Origin: Chloroflexota bacterium
GTDB taxonomy: Bacteria; Chloroflexota; Limnocylindria; Limnocylindrales; CSP1-4
Length of the DNA: 29,260 nucleotides
Direction of reading: 5' to 3'
NCBI GenBank assembly: GCA_017860675.1
Contig: JAGDMV010000001.1
Span: 1 to 29,260 of the forward strand
Under the pieces are notes generated by a model. That model saw nothing but the letters and a program-made list of their open reading frames with translations, ran no database searches and was not told where the DNA came from. Below are positions 14,988 through 22,654 of this stretch, in pieces; positions within the stretch are counted from its first letter, which is position 1, and every line of letters begins with the position of its first letter. The position numbers were made by a program, and so were the translations under genes.

Positions 14988-17057
14988 TCAGCGGGACCGG
15001 TTCCTGCCTGCGCGAGGAGCGGCGGCCGCGGCGACCCGCATGGCCTGCCCACCGGCCTCGTCCACGCTGTCGATCGCGTCGAGCGCTTCGGTCACCTGCG
15101 CGGCGATCCCGTCGACGTCGAGCCGCAGCTTGCGGCGCAGGGCGCCCACCTCGCCATGGTCGACGAACTGGTCGGCCGGGATGCCGACGAGGCGGACCGC
15201 CAGCCCGCGGTAGACGGGATCGACCAGCCGTGCCTCTTCGACAGCGGCCAGCACGGCCGCCCCGAACCCGCCGGCGACCGTGCTCTCCTCGAGCGTGACC
15301 AGGAGGCGCTTGCCACGGGCCTGGTCGAGGAGCAGCTGGCGGTCGAGCGGCTTGGCGAAGCGGGCGTTCACGAGCCCGACGGAGATCCCCCGGGCGGCCA
15401 GCAGGTCGGCCACCTCGGCGGCCCGGGCGACGATCGGACCGAACCCGACGAGGAGCACGTCGCTGCCCTCGCGCAGCACCTCGCCGCGCCCGATCGGCAG
15501 CGGCACGGGCGGGCGCTCGGCGACGCCCAGGCCGGGGTCGCGTGGGTAGTGGAGGGCGAACGGGTGATCGCAGGCGAGGGCGGTGCGCACCATCGCCCGC
15601 AGCTCCTGCTCGTCGCGCGGGCTGGCCACCACGAGGTGCGGCAGCTGCAGCTGGGCCGGCAGGGTGAACATGCCCTGGTGGCTCGTCCCGTCCTCGCCGA
15701 CGAGCCCGGCGCGGTCGACAGCGATGAAGACCGGCACGTCGTTCTGGCAGACGTCGTGGACGACCTGGTCGAAAGCGCGCTGCAGGAAGGTCGAGTAGAG
15801 GGCCACCACCGGGCGCTGGCCGCCAAGCGCCAGGCCGGTGGCCAGGGTGACCGCGTGCTGCTCGGCGATGCCGACGTCGACGAACCGCTCGGGAAACTCG
15901 GCGGCGAACGCCTGCAGACCGGTGCCGGTCGGCATGCCGGCGGTGATGGCGACGATGCGACGGTCCTCGCCGGCCGCGGCGACGAGCTCCTTCGCGAAGT
16001 GGGCGGTGAAGCTGGGCGACCTCGCCAGGGCGGCCTCGGCGGCCGGCACGACGGGCTCGCCGTTCGACAGCCCCGGCGGCCCGCTGACCGAGGGCTCCCC
16101 CGCCCCGAAGGTCGGCGGTGCCGACAGTGCGTGCGCCGCCCGGTCGGCCATGGGTGGCAGGGCCGCGCCGTGGAAGGCTACCCGGTCGCGCTCGGCCGGC
16201 CGGTAGCCCCGCCCCTTCTGGGTCCTGACGTGGACGAGGACCGGCCCGTCGAGCTCGAGCGCCTGGCCGAAGGTGTGCTCGAGGGCGCGCAGGTCGTGGC
16301 CCGGGATCACGCCGATGTAGACGATCCCCAGGTCCTCGAACAGCTGGCCAGGCTGGGCGAAGCTGACCACCGACTTGCGAAGCCGGCGCGACAGCTCGAG
16401 GGCGGTCGGCCCGACGGCCGGGACTCGCTCGACGAAGCTGTCGTAGCCGCGCTTGCCCCGCTCCCAGGCGGACGACAGCTTGATCTCCGACAGGTAGCGC
16501 GAGAGGGCGCCGACCGTGGGGCTGATCGACATCTCGTTGTCGTTCAGGACGACCAGCAGCCGCGCCCGACGGTGGCCGATGTCGTTGAGCGCCTCGAACG
16601 AGAGACCGCTCATCAGGGCGGCGTCGCCGACGACGACCGCGATTCGCTCCAGGCCATGGTGCAGATCGCGCGCCGTGGCCAGGCCCGCGGCGATGGAGAG
16701 CCCCGTGCCGGCGTGGCCGCCGTCGAACACGTCGTGCTCCGACTCGCTTCGGCGGGGAAAGCCACCCACCCCGCCGACCTGGCGGAGGGTCCCGAACCGG
16801 TCGAGCCGGCCGGTCAGGAGCTTGTGGGCATAGGCCTGGTGGCCGGTGTCCCAGACGACCTTGTCCCGGGGCGAGTCCATCAGCCGGTGGAGGGCGATCG
16901 TGACCTCCACCACGCCAAGCGACGATCCGAGGTGACCACCGGTCGTGGCGACCGTGGAGATGATGGTCTCGCGGATCTCCCGGGCGAGCTCGGTGAGCTC
17001 GGCATCGGTCAGGCCTCGCAGGCCTCCCGGCCACTCCAGGCTCGACAGGATCGACAC
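14988..17057 (-). CDS. dxs: 1-deoxy-D-xylulose-5-phosphate synthase
   Basis: Dxs makes DXP from pyruvate and glyceraldehyde 3-phosphate with thiamine diphosphate, the entry step of the MEP pathway. Early motifs are WDTGHQAYAHKLLTGR and GHAGTGLSIAAGLA. The cofactor motif reads GDAALMSGLSFEALN, then LNDNEMSIS; the usual GDG is GDA here. The pyrimidine-binding domain has VGIAEQHAVTLATGLA, YSTFLQRAFDQ and DRAGLVGEDGTSHQG. A transketolase C-terminal domain ends the protein. The chosen start is GTG at 17057, which has GGAG 8 nt upstream and gives 689 residues beginning just before the conserved N-terminus. GTG at 17090 (700 residues) is the alternative. The 213 nt between this start and the xseB stop hold no gene; TAGACT near 17202-17207 (minus) is a weak promoter candidate. 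Confidence 0.95.
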   Translation of the reverse strand: MSILSSLEWPGGLRGLTDAELTELAREIRETIISTVATTGGHLGSSLGVVEVTIALHRLMDSPRDKVVWDTGHQAYAHKLLTGRLDRFGTLRQVGGVGGFPRRSESEHDVFDGGHAGTGLSIAAGLATARDLHHGLERIAVVVGDAALMSGLSFEALNDIGHRRARLLVVLNDNEMSISPTVGALSRYLSEIKLSSAWERGKRGYDSFVERVPAVGPTALELSRRLRKSVVSFAQPGQLFEDLGIVYIGVIPGHDLRALEHTFGQALELDGPVLVHVRTQKGRGYRPAERDRVAFHGAALPPMADRAAHALSAPPTFGAGEPSVSGPPGLSNGEPVVPAAEAALARSPSFTAHFAKELVAAAGEDRRIVAITAGMPTGTGLQAFAAEFPERFVDVGIAEQHAVTLATGLALGGQRPVVALYSTFLQRAFDQVVHDVCQNDVPVFIAVDRAGLVGEDGTSHQGMFTLPAQLQLPHLVVASPRDEQELRAMVRTALACDHPFALHYPRDPGLGVAERPPVPLPIGRGEVLREGSDVLLVGFGPIVARAAEVADLLAARGISVGLVNARFAKPLDRQLLLDQARGKRLLVTLEESTVAGGFGAAVLAAVEEARLVDPVYRGLAVRLVGIPADQFVDHGEVGALRRKLRLDVDGIAAQVTEALDAIDSVDEAGGQAMRVAAAAAPRAGRNRSR

Positions 17058-17270
17058 GCTGTCGGCTCCAATGCTGCGCCGTGATGCCACGCCGTCCGGT
17101 GCTCGACGTGTGACGGACGGACGACCGTCGTCGTGATGCCTTCGTCGCCCGGGGTCGTCCGGATGCTGCGCCGCCCGGACGGCGGGACCGGCGCCCCGCG
17201 GAGTCTACCGTGCCCCGGCGCAGGTGTCCGCCGTCACCCCGGTCGCGCCTCGGCAGCCACCGTCCGACAA

Positions 17271-17534
17271 TCAGGCGGGAGTCTCGTCATCGAGCCGCAT
17301 GTCGGCGGTGGCGACGGCCCCGCGCGCACCCTCGACCAGGCGCCGGACCCTGAGCTCGGCCTCGGCCAGGAGCTGCTCGCAGCGCCGCTCGAGCGCCACG
17401 CCGCGCTCGTAAAGCTCGATCGTCCGCTCCAGCGGCTGGCCACCCGCCTCAAGCTCGGCGACGGTCTGTTCGAGGGCCGCCAGGGCCTGGTCGAAGGTGA
17501 GGTGATCGACTCCTCGATCGGCCGGCTCAGTCAC
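17271..17534 (-). CDS. xseB: Exodeoxyribonuclease VII small subunit
   Basis: XseB is the small subunit of exonuclease VII, which degrades single-stranded DNA together with XseA. It is a short helical protein of 87 residues; the conserved core LTFDQALAALEQTVAELEAG, then LERTIELYERGVALERRCEQLLAEAE (both seen here), covers most of it. The GTG at 17534 is chosen because GGAGG lies 8 nt upstream; GTG at 17540 is too close to that site. A longer frame to 17624 would overlap the preceding gene and adds no conserved sequence. It overlaps the 3' end of the small membrane-protein gene by 8 nt. That gene separates it from xseA. Confidence 0.92.
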   Translation of the reverse strand: MTEPADRGVDHLTFDQALAALEQTVAELEAGGQPLERTIELYERGVALERRCEQLLAEAELRVRRLVEGARGAVATADMRLDDETPA

Positions 17535-17832
17535 TGCCACCCCCTCCGAAGTCACCGCCCCCGCTGTCACCGCCCCAATCGCCGCCGGTCGTGACGCCGT
17601 CCCCGCCGTCGCCGCCCGCGGCATCCGTCCCGGCCTCTCTGCCGCCGGCGTCGCCTCCTCCCGGCTCGTCCACGGCGCCCACCGCCATCATCGGGAGGAA
17701 GGCCGCGGCTGCAGCGTCGCCGGGCCCGCGTCGCTGCCCGCGCTTCTGGCGTTCCCGGTACTCGCTGATGACCCACAGGACGAGGACGAGTGCGGCGAAG
17801 CCGAGGATGACCAGCAACGACTCCGTGTCCAT
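17527..17832 (-). CDS. Small single-pass membrane protein with Gly/Asp-rich tail
   Basis: I do not recognise a named family. The 101-residue product has one hydrophobic segment (about 5-24, LLVILGFAALVLVLWVI). A short basic stretch follows (about 25-37), which suggests that the N-terminus is outside and the rest cytoplasmic. The tail, about 55-101, is rich in Gly, Asp and Ala and ends GGGDFGGGGSD, a composition typical of disordered tails. The ATG at 17832 starts 5 nt after the xseA stop, and GGAGG lies 9 nt upstream. It sits inside the xseA-xseB operon. Close spacing on both sides and a good ribosome-binding site make it a likely real gene. Confidence 0.7.
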   Translation of the reverse strand: MDTESLLVILGFAALVLVLWVISEYRERQKRGQRRGPGDAAAAAFLPMMAVGAVDEPGGGDAGGREAGTDAAGGDGGDGVTTGGDWGGDSGGGDFGGGGSD

Positions 17833-17837
17833 CTCCG

Positions 17838-19343
17838 TCAGCCTCCCTCGGGGTCGGACTGGGCCCCCTCCGATCGTGCCAGGATCGCGCCCTGCGCCAG
17901 CCGGACGTCCAGCGGCGTCCCGGCAGGGGCGTCGGCTGAGGCGCGGACGACGAGCTGGTCGTCAATCCTCCGCACGATCGCATATCCGCGCCCGAGCGTC
18001 GACCCGGGACCGAGGGCGGCAAGGCTCGCGGACGCGACGCGGACCGCAGCCCGTCGCCGTTGAACGTGGCCCTCAACAGCCGGCTCCAGCCGGGTCGCCG
18101 CCCGGCCCGTCGCGTCCCTGGCCGCCCGGAGCCGCTCGGCCGAGGCGCGGGCGGCGCGGTCGAGCAGCTGGCCGGCCCGCTCGCGGGCCGCCGCCAGGCG
18201 GGCGGCCGGCTCCAGCCGGGCCAGCATCCGCCGCTCGGCTGCCACCCGGGTCGCGGACGAGGCGAGTGCCGCCGCGGCCGCGTCGTCGAGCGCCCGGCGC
18301 CTGGCCCACAGCGTTGCCACCACGTCTGGCCGATCGGGGACGACCAGCTCGGCGGCGGCCGAGGGCGTGGGGGCGCGCACGTCGGCGGCGAAGTCGGCCA
18401 GGGTGACATCGGTCTCGTGGCCGATGCCCGCCACCACCGGCACCGGGTGGCCGGCGATGGCCCGGACGACAGCCTCCTCGTTGAAGGCCCACAGGTCCTC
18501 CAGCGAGCCGCCGCCACGGGCGACGATCACCACGGCCGGAGCCTCGTCCGGCCGACCCGCTTCGCGGGCGGTCGCCCCGAACCGCGCCAGCCGGTCGAGG
18601 GCGGCCACGATCGTGGCTGCCGCTCCCTCGCCCCCGACCAGGCAGGGGGCGACGAGCAGGGTGACGAGCGGCCAGCGTCGGGCCAGCACCCGGCGCACAT
18701 CGTGGATGACCGCGCCGGACGGGCTGGTGACGAGCCCGATCGTCGCCGGCCGCGGCGGGAGCGGGCGCTTGCGCGCTCGCTCGAACAGCCCCTCGGCGGT
18801 GAGCCTGGCCTTCGTCGCCTCGAAGCGCAGAGCGAGGTCGCCCAGGCCCGCCGGCTGGACCGCGCTCACGTAGAGCTGGTAGACGCCCTGCGGCTCGAAC
18901 ACGTCGACGCGGCCGTGGGCGACGACCTGGAGCCCGGTGCGCGGCTCGAACGGGCTGGCCAGCCGATCGTCGCGGAAGAAGACGCAGGCGAGCTGGGAGC
19001 GGTCATCCTTCAGCGTGAAGTAGGCGTGCCCCGCGGCGCTCACCGTCACCCGGCCGACCTCGCCCTCCACCCACAGGTCGGCCAGCCGAAGGTCCGCCCG
19101 GAGGAGGTCGCGTACGGCGCCGGTGACCTCGGATACGCCGAGGATGCGGAGACCGAACGACCCACCGGGCGCCGGCGGCCCGCCCGCGGCGAGCGCTCTG
19201 CCCGGCCCCGTCTCGCCCCCCGGCTCCGCATCGTGCGCCTGCGACTGGCCCGGGCTCGGCCGCGTCCCGCCGGCCCGGTCGAGGCCGAGCTCGATCGCGT
19301 CCCAGGCGGGCAGCGCCCAATCGGGTGGCTCGCGCCGGTCCAC
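17838..19343 (-). CDS. xseA: Exodeoxyribonuclease VII large subunit
   Basis: XseA is the catalytic subunit of exonuclease VII. The OB-fold DNA-binding domain (about 65-165) has the typical SEVTGAVRDLL and GHAYFTLKDDRSQLACVFF. The catalytic domain follows, with IGLVTSPSGAVIHDVRRVLARRWP, VIVARGGGSLEDLWAFNEE and VPVVAGIGHETDVTLADFAADVRAPTPSAAAE (given in parts). The helical region to about 450 and the GSTLGRGYAIV block complete it. The first 60 residues are Pro/Gly-rich and not conserved, so the true start may lie downstream of GTG 19343. The total of 501 residues is slightly long for that reason. The efp stop is 39 nt upstream. Confidence 0.95.
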   Translation of the reverse strand: MDRREPPDWALPAWDAIELGLDRAGGTRPSPGQSQAHDAEPGGETGPGRALAAGGPPAPGGSFGLRILGVSEVTGAVRDLLRADLRLADLWVEGEVGRVTVSAAGHAYFTLKDDRSQLACVFFRDDRLASPFEPRTGLQVVAHGRVDVFEPQGVYQLYVSAVQPAGLGDLALRFEATKARLTAEGLFERARKRPLPPRPATIGLVTSPSGAVIHDVRRVLARRWPLVTLLVAPCLVGGEGAAATIVAALDRLARFGATAREAGRPDEAPAVVIVARGGGSLEDLWAFNEEAVVRAIAGHPVPVVAGIGHETDVTLADFAADVRAPTPSAAAELVVPDRPDVVATLWARRRALDDAAAAALASSATRVAAERRMLARLEPAARLAAARERAGQLLDRAARASAERLRAARDATGRAATRLEPAVEGHVQRRRAAVRVASASLAALGPGSTLGRGYAIVRRIDDQLVVRASADAPAGTPLDVRLAQGAILARSEGAQSDPEGG

Positions 19344-19382
19344 GCGATCAGCCCCGGCCGGACACCTTCACCGCGCCGACGA

Positions 19383-19940
19383 TCAGACCCGGGTGAGGTA
19401 CTCGCCGCTCCGGGTGTCGACCCGGATCGTGTCGCCGGCGGACACGAACAGGGGCACCGACACGACGAGGCCGGTCTCGGTGGTGGCCGGCTTGCGCGCA
19501 CCGGTTGCCGTATCGCCGGCGAAGCCGGGCTCGGTCTCGGTCACGGCCAGGTCGACCGTGATCGGCAGCTCCACGCCCAGGGTCTCGCCCCCGTAGCTGA
19601 TCCGGTCGAGGGTCATCCCGTCCTTGAGATAGCCGACGGCGTCGTCAAGCTGGTCGGCCCGCAGGCCGAACTGCTCGTACGACTCCGCCTCCATGAAGTA
19701 GTAGTCGTCGCCATCGCGGTAGAGGAACTGGATCGGACGCCGGTCCAGCTGGGCGCGGGGCCAGCGCTCGCCGGCCTGGAAGGAGCGCTCGACGATGGAG
19801 CCCTTCTTCACGTTCCGGAACTTGATTCGAACCTGGGCGGAGCCGCGGCCCATCTTGATGTGGTGGTAGTCGAGGATCTGCCACAGGTCGCCGTCGAGCT
19901 CGATGACGACACCCTTGCGCAGCTCACCGGTCGAGATCAT
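19383..19940 (-). CDS. efp: Elongation factor P, arginine at the loop tip
   Basis: EF-P relieves ribosome stalling at polyproline stretches. All three beta-barrel domains are present in 185 residues: the KOW-like N-domain, the central OB domain (about 66-128) and the C-terminal OB domain ending VSAGDTIRVDTRSGEYLTRV. The loop that reaches the peptidyl-transferase centre reads HIKMGRGSAQVR, with Arg at position 32 where many bacteria have Lys. Arg32 occurs in EF-P proteins that are rhamnosylated by EarP in Pseudomonas and relatives; no earP-like gene is in this window. The ATG at 19940 has GGGAG about 12 nt upstream, and an extended -10 promoter lies 70-78 nt upstream. Confidence 0.97.
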   Translation of the reverse strand: MISTGELRKGVVIELDGDLWQILDYHHIKMGRGSAQVRIKFRNVKKGSIVERSFQAGERWPRAQLDRRPIQFLYRDGDDYYFMEAESYEQFGLRADQLDDAVGYLKDGMTLDRISYGGETLGVELPITVDLAVTETEPGFAGDTATGARKPATTETGLVVSVPLFVSAGDTIRVDTRSGEYLTRV

Positions 19941-20009
19941 CGGTGGTTCATGCTCCCTGGGGCGGGGCGCGCGGGCGCGCGCCGGCGGTCGGTCGGTGGA
20001 TCAGCCGCG

Positions 20010-20018
20010 ATCGTAGCA
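20010..20018 (-). promoter_or_regulatory. Extended -10 promoter candidate for efp
   Basis: TGC-TACGAT on the minus strand matches the extended -10 pattern (TG-N before the hexamer; 4 of 6 to TATAAT). It would start transcription near 20003, giving a leader of about 60 nt before efp. No good -35 lies at 17 nt; TTGCCC is only 11 nt upstream. A weak 5-bp hairpin (CGGGG-CAA-CCCCG, 20025-20037) just before it might end the lipoprotein transcript. Confidence 0.4.
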
Positions 20019-20050
20019 GAGGAACGGGGCAACCCCGCCGCGGGGGCCAG

Positions 20051-20647
20051 CTACGGCGTGGGCGCTGGACCGGCCGAGTAGCTCCAGCCCGTCGATTGCC
20101 GGGTGCCGTCCTCGCGGGTGACGGTGGTCGTGCCCATGCCCAGCGCGTCGGTACAGGGAAGCCTGGTGCAGGCAACCTCGATGGCCACGATCGTCGGGTC
20201 GGGCGTCGCATCCGGGAAGCGACCGGCGTCGGCGAACTCGGCGCACTTGTCGGCAGGCACGGCGATGCACGTCGGACGGATGACGCCGTCCGCTGGACGG
20301 GTGGGTAGCGGGCCGGTCGGCTCGAGCGGGGCGGGCGGGGCAGCCTGCCAGCCCCAGGCCGTGGCGAGGCTGGTGCCATCGGCATAGACGACGACCGTCT
20401 CACCCTGGCAGGCCTGCTCGGTGCACGGTAGATTGATCGCCCGGATGACGATCGCAGTGATCGCCGGCCCGCCGGTGCGGCCGGACATGCGCTCGGCCTC
20501 GCGGACGAGCTCGGGGCAGTGGCCGGCCGGAACACCGGAGCACTCGACCCTCGGCCCGGGCGCGGCCGCCAGCCCGCAGGCGGCGAGCACCAGCCCGGCT
20601 GCGACGACGGCGCAGGCGATCCGGAGCTTGAACCGCGGTCCGGTCAT
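20051..20647 (-). CDS. Lipoprotein with a duplicated cysteine-containing module
   Basis: I recognise no named family. The 198-residue product begins with a type II signal peptide: a basic start, a hydrophobic core (about 8-22) and the lipobox LAAC with C24 as the predicted lipidated residue. The mature part is a tandem duplication. Copy 1 (about 36-100) and copy 2 (about 127-190) share the order C-x-x-VPA-x-x-C, then I-x-A-I, LPCT, a VVVYADGT/TVTREDGT strand and a final GW. Each copy has paired cysteines at matching positions (C36/C44/C75 and C127/C135/C165), which suggests disulfides outside the cell. It is probably anchored at the outer face of the membrane. It lies between efp and the CAP-domain gene and may be its own unit. 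Confidence 0.75.
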   Translation of the reverse strand: MTGPRFKLRIACAVVAAGLVLAACGLAAAPGPRVECSGVPAGHCPELVREAERMSGRTGGPAITAIVIRAINLPCTEQACQGETVVVYADGTSLATAWGWQAAPPAPLEPTGPLPTRPADGVIRPTCIAVPADKCAEFADAGRFPDATPDPTIVAIEVACTRLPCTDALGMGTTTVTREDGTRQSTGWSYSAGPAPTP

Positions 20648-20749
20648 GGCTTGCTCACGATCGCTCGATCGACTCGAAGGAGACGCCCGGCCGGGGGTGC
20701 TGTTGCACGGCGGCGGCGCAGCAGCCGCCCACCGTGGCAGTAGCGGTGC

Positions 20750-22459
20750 TCAGCGCGGCGTGTAGAAGTCCATCACCAGGTTCAGGTGACCGCCGGTGAT
20801 CCACAGCCCGATGCCGACGTACTTGAGCCTCGGGTTCATGAGGTTCGCCCAGTGGCCGCCGTTGTACGAGCGTTCGGCCTGGGTGAAGCGGGCGAAGGCG
20901 ACTGCCGCGTCCATCGGATCGCTGTAGAAGCGGCAGCTGATGTTCTCGCCGTAGGCGGCGCCGTAGTAGCCGGCTGCCTTGAGCCGCGAGCCGATCGTCG
21001 TGCCGCCCAGGTAGTGGGTGCACGCGCCGGCCGTGGCCAGTCGCTTGGCATACGGGCGGGCGACCCGGTCGCTGACCCCGGCGTGGAGCTGCAGCGGTGC
21101 GATGCCGCTGCCGCCCGGGCTGGAGCAGGACCCGTTCGACTCCACCCAGCCGCCACCGCGAGTGCAGTTCATCAGCTTGAGCATGTAGCGTTCGACGGCG
21201 TACCACGACGATCGGCCCGCACCGGTGCCGCCCGACGGCGGCCGGGTCGTCGGCCGGGCGGTGGGCTTGGCCCGCGGACCGGTCGAGGTATTGGGACGCG
21301 GGGTGGCTTTCGGCTTCTTGACCGTGGTGAACGAGACCGAACGGCTGCGGTCGAGGGCGACGCCGTCGGCAGAGCGGGCGCTGGCCGCGACCTTCAGGGT
21401 CACCTTCGCCCCGTACGGCAGGTCGCTCTTCGGATCGAGCAGAAGGACGGTGTCGTTCTCGAACCACTGCAGCGCGCCGGTGATGCGCCTGCCGTTCACG
21501 ACCGCTGTGAACGCCTTCTGGGTCGAGGCGCGGTCCATCTTCCGGGTGAAACGGACCGACAGGTCGGCGTCTCGCTCGACGTCATCCGTGCCGCTCCGGG
21601 GCCGGAAGCGGACGACGGCCGGCAAGGCGGTGGTGCGCACGGTCAGCGGCCGGGGCATCGCCACCGGTGCGCCCTCGGCATCGACGAGGCCGCCGCGCAG
21701 GCTCACCACGTAGCGGGTGTCAGGCGCCAGCGGGTCGTCGGGCAGGAAGGTGAGGTCGCGGGTCGTGGCCGAGTCGTTGGCGACGTCGTCGGCGAGAAGC
21801 TCGCCAGCCACGGCCGGCTCGATGACGAAGGCCGCCTTGGCCGCCTCGAGCGGCACCTCGGTGCCGAAGGTGACGACGAAAGCGGTCTCCGAGCGGACCC
21901 GCTTGCCGACCACCTCGGTGGCGATGATCTCCGCGGCCGTCGCCGGGCGGGTCGAGAAGGCGGTCCGCAGCGTGCTCTTGAGCGCCCCTCCGTCGACGTC
22001 GCGCGCCGCGGTTCCGATCGCCACGGTGTAGAAGGTGCCGGGCGCCCAATGCGACGCCGGTCCGATGAGCACCGCCCGGTCATCGTCCAACCAGACGAGC
22101 GAGGTGTCGGCGGCCGGCTCGACGCTCAGCGCCGTCTCCACCGAGGCGCGGTTCATCGGCTTGCTGAACTCGACCAGCACCGTGCCGTCGAGCGGCTGGG
22201 ACGCAACGACTGCCGGGCCGAACCGCTGCGCCTCGACGGGCGCCGGGGTCGTGGCCGGGACGGCCACGGTTCCGCGCGGCAGGATGCCGAAGCCGGCGAG
22301 ACCCAGCAGGCCGCCAACGCCGAGGACGAGCGCCAGCCGTGCGGCGATCCTCTTGCTGGCGATCACCGGGAGATACACCAGCGCGAGGACGGGGACGGCG
22401 AGCACGCTCGCCGCGATCTTGCGCAATCCTGCTCCTCGCTCCTCCGGTCGACGGCGCAT
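20750..22459 (-). CDS. Membrane-anchored protein with Big_5-like domains and a CAP domain
   Basis: The 569-residue protein starts with two hydrophobic segments (about 14-33 and 38-58). Several Ig-like regions resembling Big_5/SbsA domains follow. Two of these (about 85-180 and 285-385) are clear from PLDGTVLVEFSKPMNRASVETAL (in parts) and ADLSVRFTRKMDRAST. A Pro/Thr/Lys-rich linker (about 390-425) leads to a C-terminal CAP/SCP-like domain (about 440-569) with THYLGGT, YGENISC and GGHWANLMNP, which carry the His and Glu residues typical of that cleft. Cysteines in the CAP domain could form disulfides. It is probably exported and surface-exposed. The ATG at 22459 is preferred over GTG 22507, because a TTGCCG-N18-TATGGT promoter would begin the mRNA near 22491. 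The function of bacterial CAP proteins is mostly unknown. Confidence 0.85.
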   Translation of the reverse strand: MRRRPEERGAGLRKIAASVLAVPVLALVYLPVIASKRIAARLALVLGVGGLLGLAGFGILPRGTVAVPATTPAPVEAQRFGPAVVASQPLDGTVLVEFSKPMNRASVETALSVEPAADTSLVWLDDDRAVLIGPASHWAPGTFYTVAIGTAARDVDGGALKSTLRTAFSTRPATAAEIIATEVVGKRVRSETAFVVTFGTEVPLEAAKAAFVIEPAVAGELLADDVANDSATTRDLTFLPDDPLAPDTRYVVSLRGGLVDAEGAPVAMPRPLTVRTTALPAVVRFRPRSGTDDVERDADLSVRFTRKMDRASTQKAFTAVVNGRRITGALQWFENDTVLLLDPKSDLPYGAKVTLKVAASARSADGVALDRSRSVSFTTVKKPKATPRPNTSTGPRAKPTARPTTRPPSGGTGAGRSSWYAVERYMLKLMNCTRGGGWVESNGSCSSPGGSGIAPLQLHAGVSDRVARPYAKRLATAGACTHYLGGTTIGSRLKAAGYYGAAYGENISCRFYSDPMDAAVAFARFTQAERSYNGGHWANLMNPRLKYVGIGLWITGGHLNLVMDFYTPR

Positions 22460-22497
22460 CGATCGCTGACCGCCGGGCTCCCCCGCTGGCTGCCGCC

Positions 22498-22527
22498 ACC
22501 ATACCACCGCTCCAGCGAGGGCGGCAA
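22498..22527 (-). promoter_or_regulatory. Promoter candidate for the CAP-domain gene
   Basis: On the minus strand there is TTGCCG (22527-22522), an 18-nt spacer and TATGGT (22503-22498). Each hexamer matches the consensus at 4 of 6 positions. The start of transcription would be near 22491, about 32 nt before the ATG at 22459, which supports that start codon over the upstream GTG. Confidence 0.45.
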
Positions 22528-22633
22528 CCTCTGGGCATGCTGCCGCATCCAGGCTGGCGGCCGGTGTAGCACGCCACGGCGTTCCAGACGCGACACGCGC
22601 CGGAGGACCCCGGGGCAGACGGGTGCCACCCGC

Positions 22634-22648
22634 GGGCGTTCGCGGCCC
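22634..22648 (-). terminator. Possible terminator hairpin after the M24 peptidase gene
   Basis: GGGCG-TTCG-CG(G)CCC forms a 5-bp stem with one bulged G and a tetraloop, starting 7 nt after the peptidase stop. A second small inverted repeat, CGGGT-gcc-ACCCG, follows. It separates the coupled alaS-to-peptidase chain from the CAP-domain gene. The stem is short, so the call is tentative. Confidence 0.35.
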
Positions 22649-22654
22649 GGCCGG

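Noticed and set aside
14508..17084. A long open frame of over 850 codons on the plus strand opposite dxs and tlyA
   Set aside because: It is antisense to two clearly conserved genes, its translation is rich in Arg, Gly, Asp and His without recognisable motifs, and such frames are expected at very high GC.
20658..20671. Paired CGATCG palindromes before the lipoprotein gene as an operator
   Set aside because: CGATCG occurs often by chance in this sequence, and there is no further symmetry or promoter element to support it.
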